8,238 bases of DNA, taken from NCBI GenBank assembly GCA_041483175.1, contig JBGPFD010000154.1, forward strand, positions 1-8,238, read 5' to 3'. A program made the translations under genes and the position numbers. Of the stretch, positions 6,738 to 8,238 are shown piece after piece. The stretch is from Gp7-AA10 sp041483175. GTDB lineage: Bacteria; Acidobacteriota; Thermoanaerobaculia; Gp7-AA8. The notes below the pieces were generated by a model, which had not been told where the DNA came from, made no database searches, and saw only the letters and a program-made list of their open reading frames with translations. Position 1 is the first letter of the stretch, and each line of letters begins with the position of its first letter.

Positions 6738-7053
6738 TGAACAATTGGAACCCGACGCCGAGGAGGTTGATCAGGACGCCGAGACCGAAGCCGATCCACG
6801 CCCACATTTTCGCCTTGTCGGATGCTGCCTGTGCGCCGGCGACGTCACCGGCAACGAGTTTTCCATTCACCTGGGCGGAGTAGACCACTGCCACGATGCC
6901 GAGCGGCAGGCAACAGCACAGGGTCACGAGGATCGACTGCACGAGGTAGTTGGGGATGTTCGGCGGCGGGCCGAACTGAGGGACCCGCCGGGCGCAGTTC
7001 GGGCAGGCGTTGGCATCATCGGGACGAGGCTGCCCGCAATTCGTGCAGTACAT
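6721..7053 (-). CDS. Zinc-ribbon CD225/dispanin-family membrane protein
   Basis: 110 aa from the ATG at 7053. The N-terminus is a zinc ribbon with Cys3-x2-Cys6 and Cys17-x2-Cys20. After a Pro-rich linker comes a CD225/dispanin domain (about 33-95): a first hydrophobic segment containing LCCCLPLG, a polar loop VNGKLVAGDVAGAQAASDKAK with the family's amphipathic character, and a second hydrophobic helix starting KMWAWIG. CD225 is the domain of animal IFITM proteins, which bend or stiffen membranes; bacterial members are of unknown function. The stop of the upstream pilin-like gene overlaps this ATG (TGATG), and GGAG (minus strand, 7061-7064) lies seven bases before it. A GTG at 7056 is possible but too close to that site. 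The gene is the middle member of the operon. Confidence 0.85.
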   Translation of the reverse strand: MYCTNCGQPRPDDANACPNCARRVPQFGPPPNIPNYLVQSILVTLCCCLPLGIVAVVYSAQVNGKLVAGDVAGAQAASDKAKMWAWIGFGLGVLINLLGVGFQLFNAFKS

Positions 7054-7664
7054 CACTTCGCTCCGCCGCCCGAATAACCGGCAGGGTATTGAATGAAGGT
7101 TCCGTTGACCATGACGATATCGTCGTCGAAGTTCGTCGTGCCGCCACGACCCGAGTACTTCTGCGGATTTTCATTCTCGAACTTCGCGTCCTTCCCCGCG
7201 CTGGCGATCACGTACGAATCGCACGGTCCGCTTCCGGCGGAGTTCCAGCAGTCGTATCGAAACAGGTTTCCCCAGCCATCTTTCGTCGGCAGCGGACCAT
7301 GCACATAGGTGTTGGAGAGCTGCTGGGCAAGCTGATCGATGTGGATCGCGTCGGGATATCGCTTGTTGTTGTTCTCCGCGTACGCCTCGAGGGTGGCACC
7401 GATGGTTCGCATATCGGCGATGGTCCGGTGCTGCTTCGAGCGCTGCATCGCCGTGAGCAGATTCGGGATGGCCACTGCCGCGAGAATCCCGATGATCACA
7501 ATCGCGATCACGCCGAACACGGCGACGACCGCGAGGATCGCCCCGGTATTCGTCCCCCCCTTCACGACGGGACGCGGAGCTCCGTTCGTCGGGCTGCCGC
7601 ATGACGCACATGGTTTGTACGAAACCGCATCCACGGACGTGCCACAGTACGCACAGAAAGGCAT
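7053..7664 (-). CDS. Zinc-ribbon protein with pilin-like helix and GspG-like domain
   Basis: 203 aa. A zinc ribbon comes first (Cys4-x2-Cys7, Cys19-x2-Cys22), then a linker, then a helix at 41-66 that closely copies the pilin N-terminus (IIGILAAVAIPNLL). An amphipathic helix with TIGATLEAYAENN follows, then a globular part with DGWGN at 129-133 and SAGKD at 155-159, both GspG pseudopilin features. Cys139 and Cys148 could form a disulfide. Aligned with classical pilins, the Gly before the cleavage site and the Glu at mature position 5 are missing, so prepilin peptidase is unlikely to process it. It is probably a permanently anchored membrane protein with the ribbon in the cytoplasm and the globular domain outside. 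No Shine-Dalgarno sequence precedes the ATG. It is the first gene of the operon with the CD225 and DUF2752 genes. Confidence 0.8.
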   Translation of the reverse strand: MPFCAYCGTSVDAVSYKPCASCGSPTNGAPRPVVKGGTNTGAILAVVAVFGVIAIVIIGILAAVAIPNLLTAMQRSKQHRTIADMRTIGATLEAYAENNNKRYPDAIHIDQLAQQLSNTYVHGPLPTKDGWGNLFRYDCWNSAGSGPCDSYVIASAGKDAKFENENPQKYSGRGGTTNFDDDIVMVNGTFIQYPAGYSGGGAK

Positions 7665-7692
7665 ATTGAATTGTTAGACTGATCCAATCTTA

Positions 7693-7830
7693 TCACTGCG
7701 CCAGCGCGTGGCCGGTGAGGTGGGCAAGCTCCACGATCGGCAGGAAGAGGAGAGCACCGCCGATGGCAGTCAGAATCGCCGCGGCGCCTGAGGCTCGAAG
7801 AGCGGTCGTTCTCGGAGCACGTGTTCCAAT
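7693..7830 (-). other. Coding-like frame without a normal start codon (possible gene remnant)
   Basis: Directly after the RND stop codon the same frame stays open for 45 codons to a TGA at 7693-7695. It encodes one convincing membrane helix (AAAILTAIGGALLFLPIVEL) and a short tail ending LTGHALAQ. The last 33 codons have about 82% G/C at third positions by my count. No ATG, GTG or TTG lies in the frame. A GTG in another frame at 7820 opens a 16-codon frame and would need a frameshift to join it. It may be a decayed small membrane protein, the former C-terminus of a gene, or chance. It also overlaps the likely promoter region of the pilin-like operon. Confidence 0.25.
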
Positions 7831-8238
7831 CTACACCGCGGCCGGCTCGAGCTCAGGAGGAAGCTGCCGCTCGGGCCCTTCGGCGCGTGCACGCGTCCGT
7901 GCCACCAGCACGTAGATCGACGGCACCACGAACAGCGTGAAGCACGTTCCGATGATCATGCCGGTCACCAGCATGATGCCGATGCTGTTGCGCGCGCCTG
8001 CACCGGGGCCACGGGCGAAGACCAGCGGAAGATGGCCCATGACCGTGGCCGCGGTGGTCATCAGAATCGGGCGCAGCCGCGTACCGGAGGCCTCGATCAC
8101 CGCGCCCAGCTTGTCGCGCCCTTCCATCTGCAACTGATTCGCGAACTGCACGATCAGGATGCCGTTGCGCGACACCAGGCCCACCAGCGTGATCAGTCCG
8201 ACCTGGCTGTAGATGTTGATGGTTGTCAGCCCGAGAAA
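7831..8238 (-). CDS. RND efflux transporter permease (HAE1/AcrB type), C-terminal part
   Basis: Partial: the 5' end lies beyond the window, and 135 residues remain, from FLGLTTINIYSQVGLITLVG to the TAG at 7831. The sequence is diagnostic of the last transmembrane block of AcrB/MexB-type pumps: INIYSQVGLITLVGLVSRNG, then ILIVQFANQL, a cytoplasmic loop ending SGTRLRPILMT, the helix TAATVMGHLPLVFARGPGA, and a final helix MLVTGMIIGTCFTLFVVPSIYVL. These inner-membrane pumps use the proton gradient to export drugs, dyes or lipophilic compounds, with a periplasmic adaptor and an outer-membrane channel; those partners would lie outside this window. The substrate cannot be told from this part. The protein ends in a short, Arg- then Pro/Glu-rich tail. 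Confidence 0.93.
   Translation of the reverse strand, partial: FLGLTTINIYSQVGLITLVGLVSRNGILIVQFANQLQMEGRDKLGAVIEASGTRLRPILMTTAATVMGHLPLVFARGPGAGARNSIGIMLVTGMIIGTCFTLFVVPSIYVLVARTRARAEGPERQLPPELEPAAV

Noticed and set aside
6822..7604. 260-codon plus-strand frame across the pilin-like and CD225 genes
   Set aside because: It runs antisense through two genes with strong domain matches and is Arg-rich with no recognisable feature.

Overview
The window is GC-rich, densely coding bacterial DNA whose genes show strong G/C preference at third codon positions. No rRNA, tRNA, CRISPR array, transposase or phage gene is visible. The gene content points to a Gram-negative lineage, most likely Acidobacteriota or a relative: a secreted M3 dipeptidase, an RND efflux pump, a Spy/CpxP-like periplasmic protein, a DUF4388 protein and zinc-ribbon proteins with pilin-like or CD225 domains. 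The phylum is an inference from familiar protein combinations; there is no marker gene.

Layout. At the left (minus strand) lies a Spy/CpxP-like exported protein (58-495). A 242-bp gap upstream of it carries a coding-like frame that may be a small gene overlapping its start codon. Next is an NTF2/SnoaL-like protein (738-1160, minus), divergent from a large exported peptidyl-dipeptidase of the Dcp type (1208-3313, plus). A DUF4388 protein follows (3406-3936, plus). It converges with a DUF3592-like six-helix membrane protein (4000-5454, minus), which is divergent from a DUF6498-like membrane protein (5639-6340, plus). The right part is a tight minus-strand operon read from 7664 down to 6384: a zinc-ribbon protein with a pilin-like helix and GspG-like domain, a zinc-ribbon CD225/dispanin protein, and a DUF2752 protein, with genes overlapping at both junctions. 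The window ends in the C-terminal 135 residues of an RND efflux permease (7831-8238, minus).

How the genes work together. Most of the window consists of single-gene units with a cell-envelope theme: export, periplasmic peptide degradation, envelope stress and membrane proteins of unknown function. The only clear multi-gene unit is the three-gene operon at 6384-7664, and it is the best candidate for an undescribed system. It makes three small membrane proteins, two of them with N-terminal four-cysteine ribbons, and its pilin-like member has lost the features needed for prepilin processing. Two promoters (before the DUF4388 and DUF3592-like genes) have a -10-like box exactly six bases from the ATG, suggesting leaderless mRNAs.
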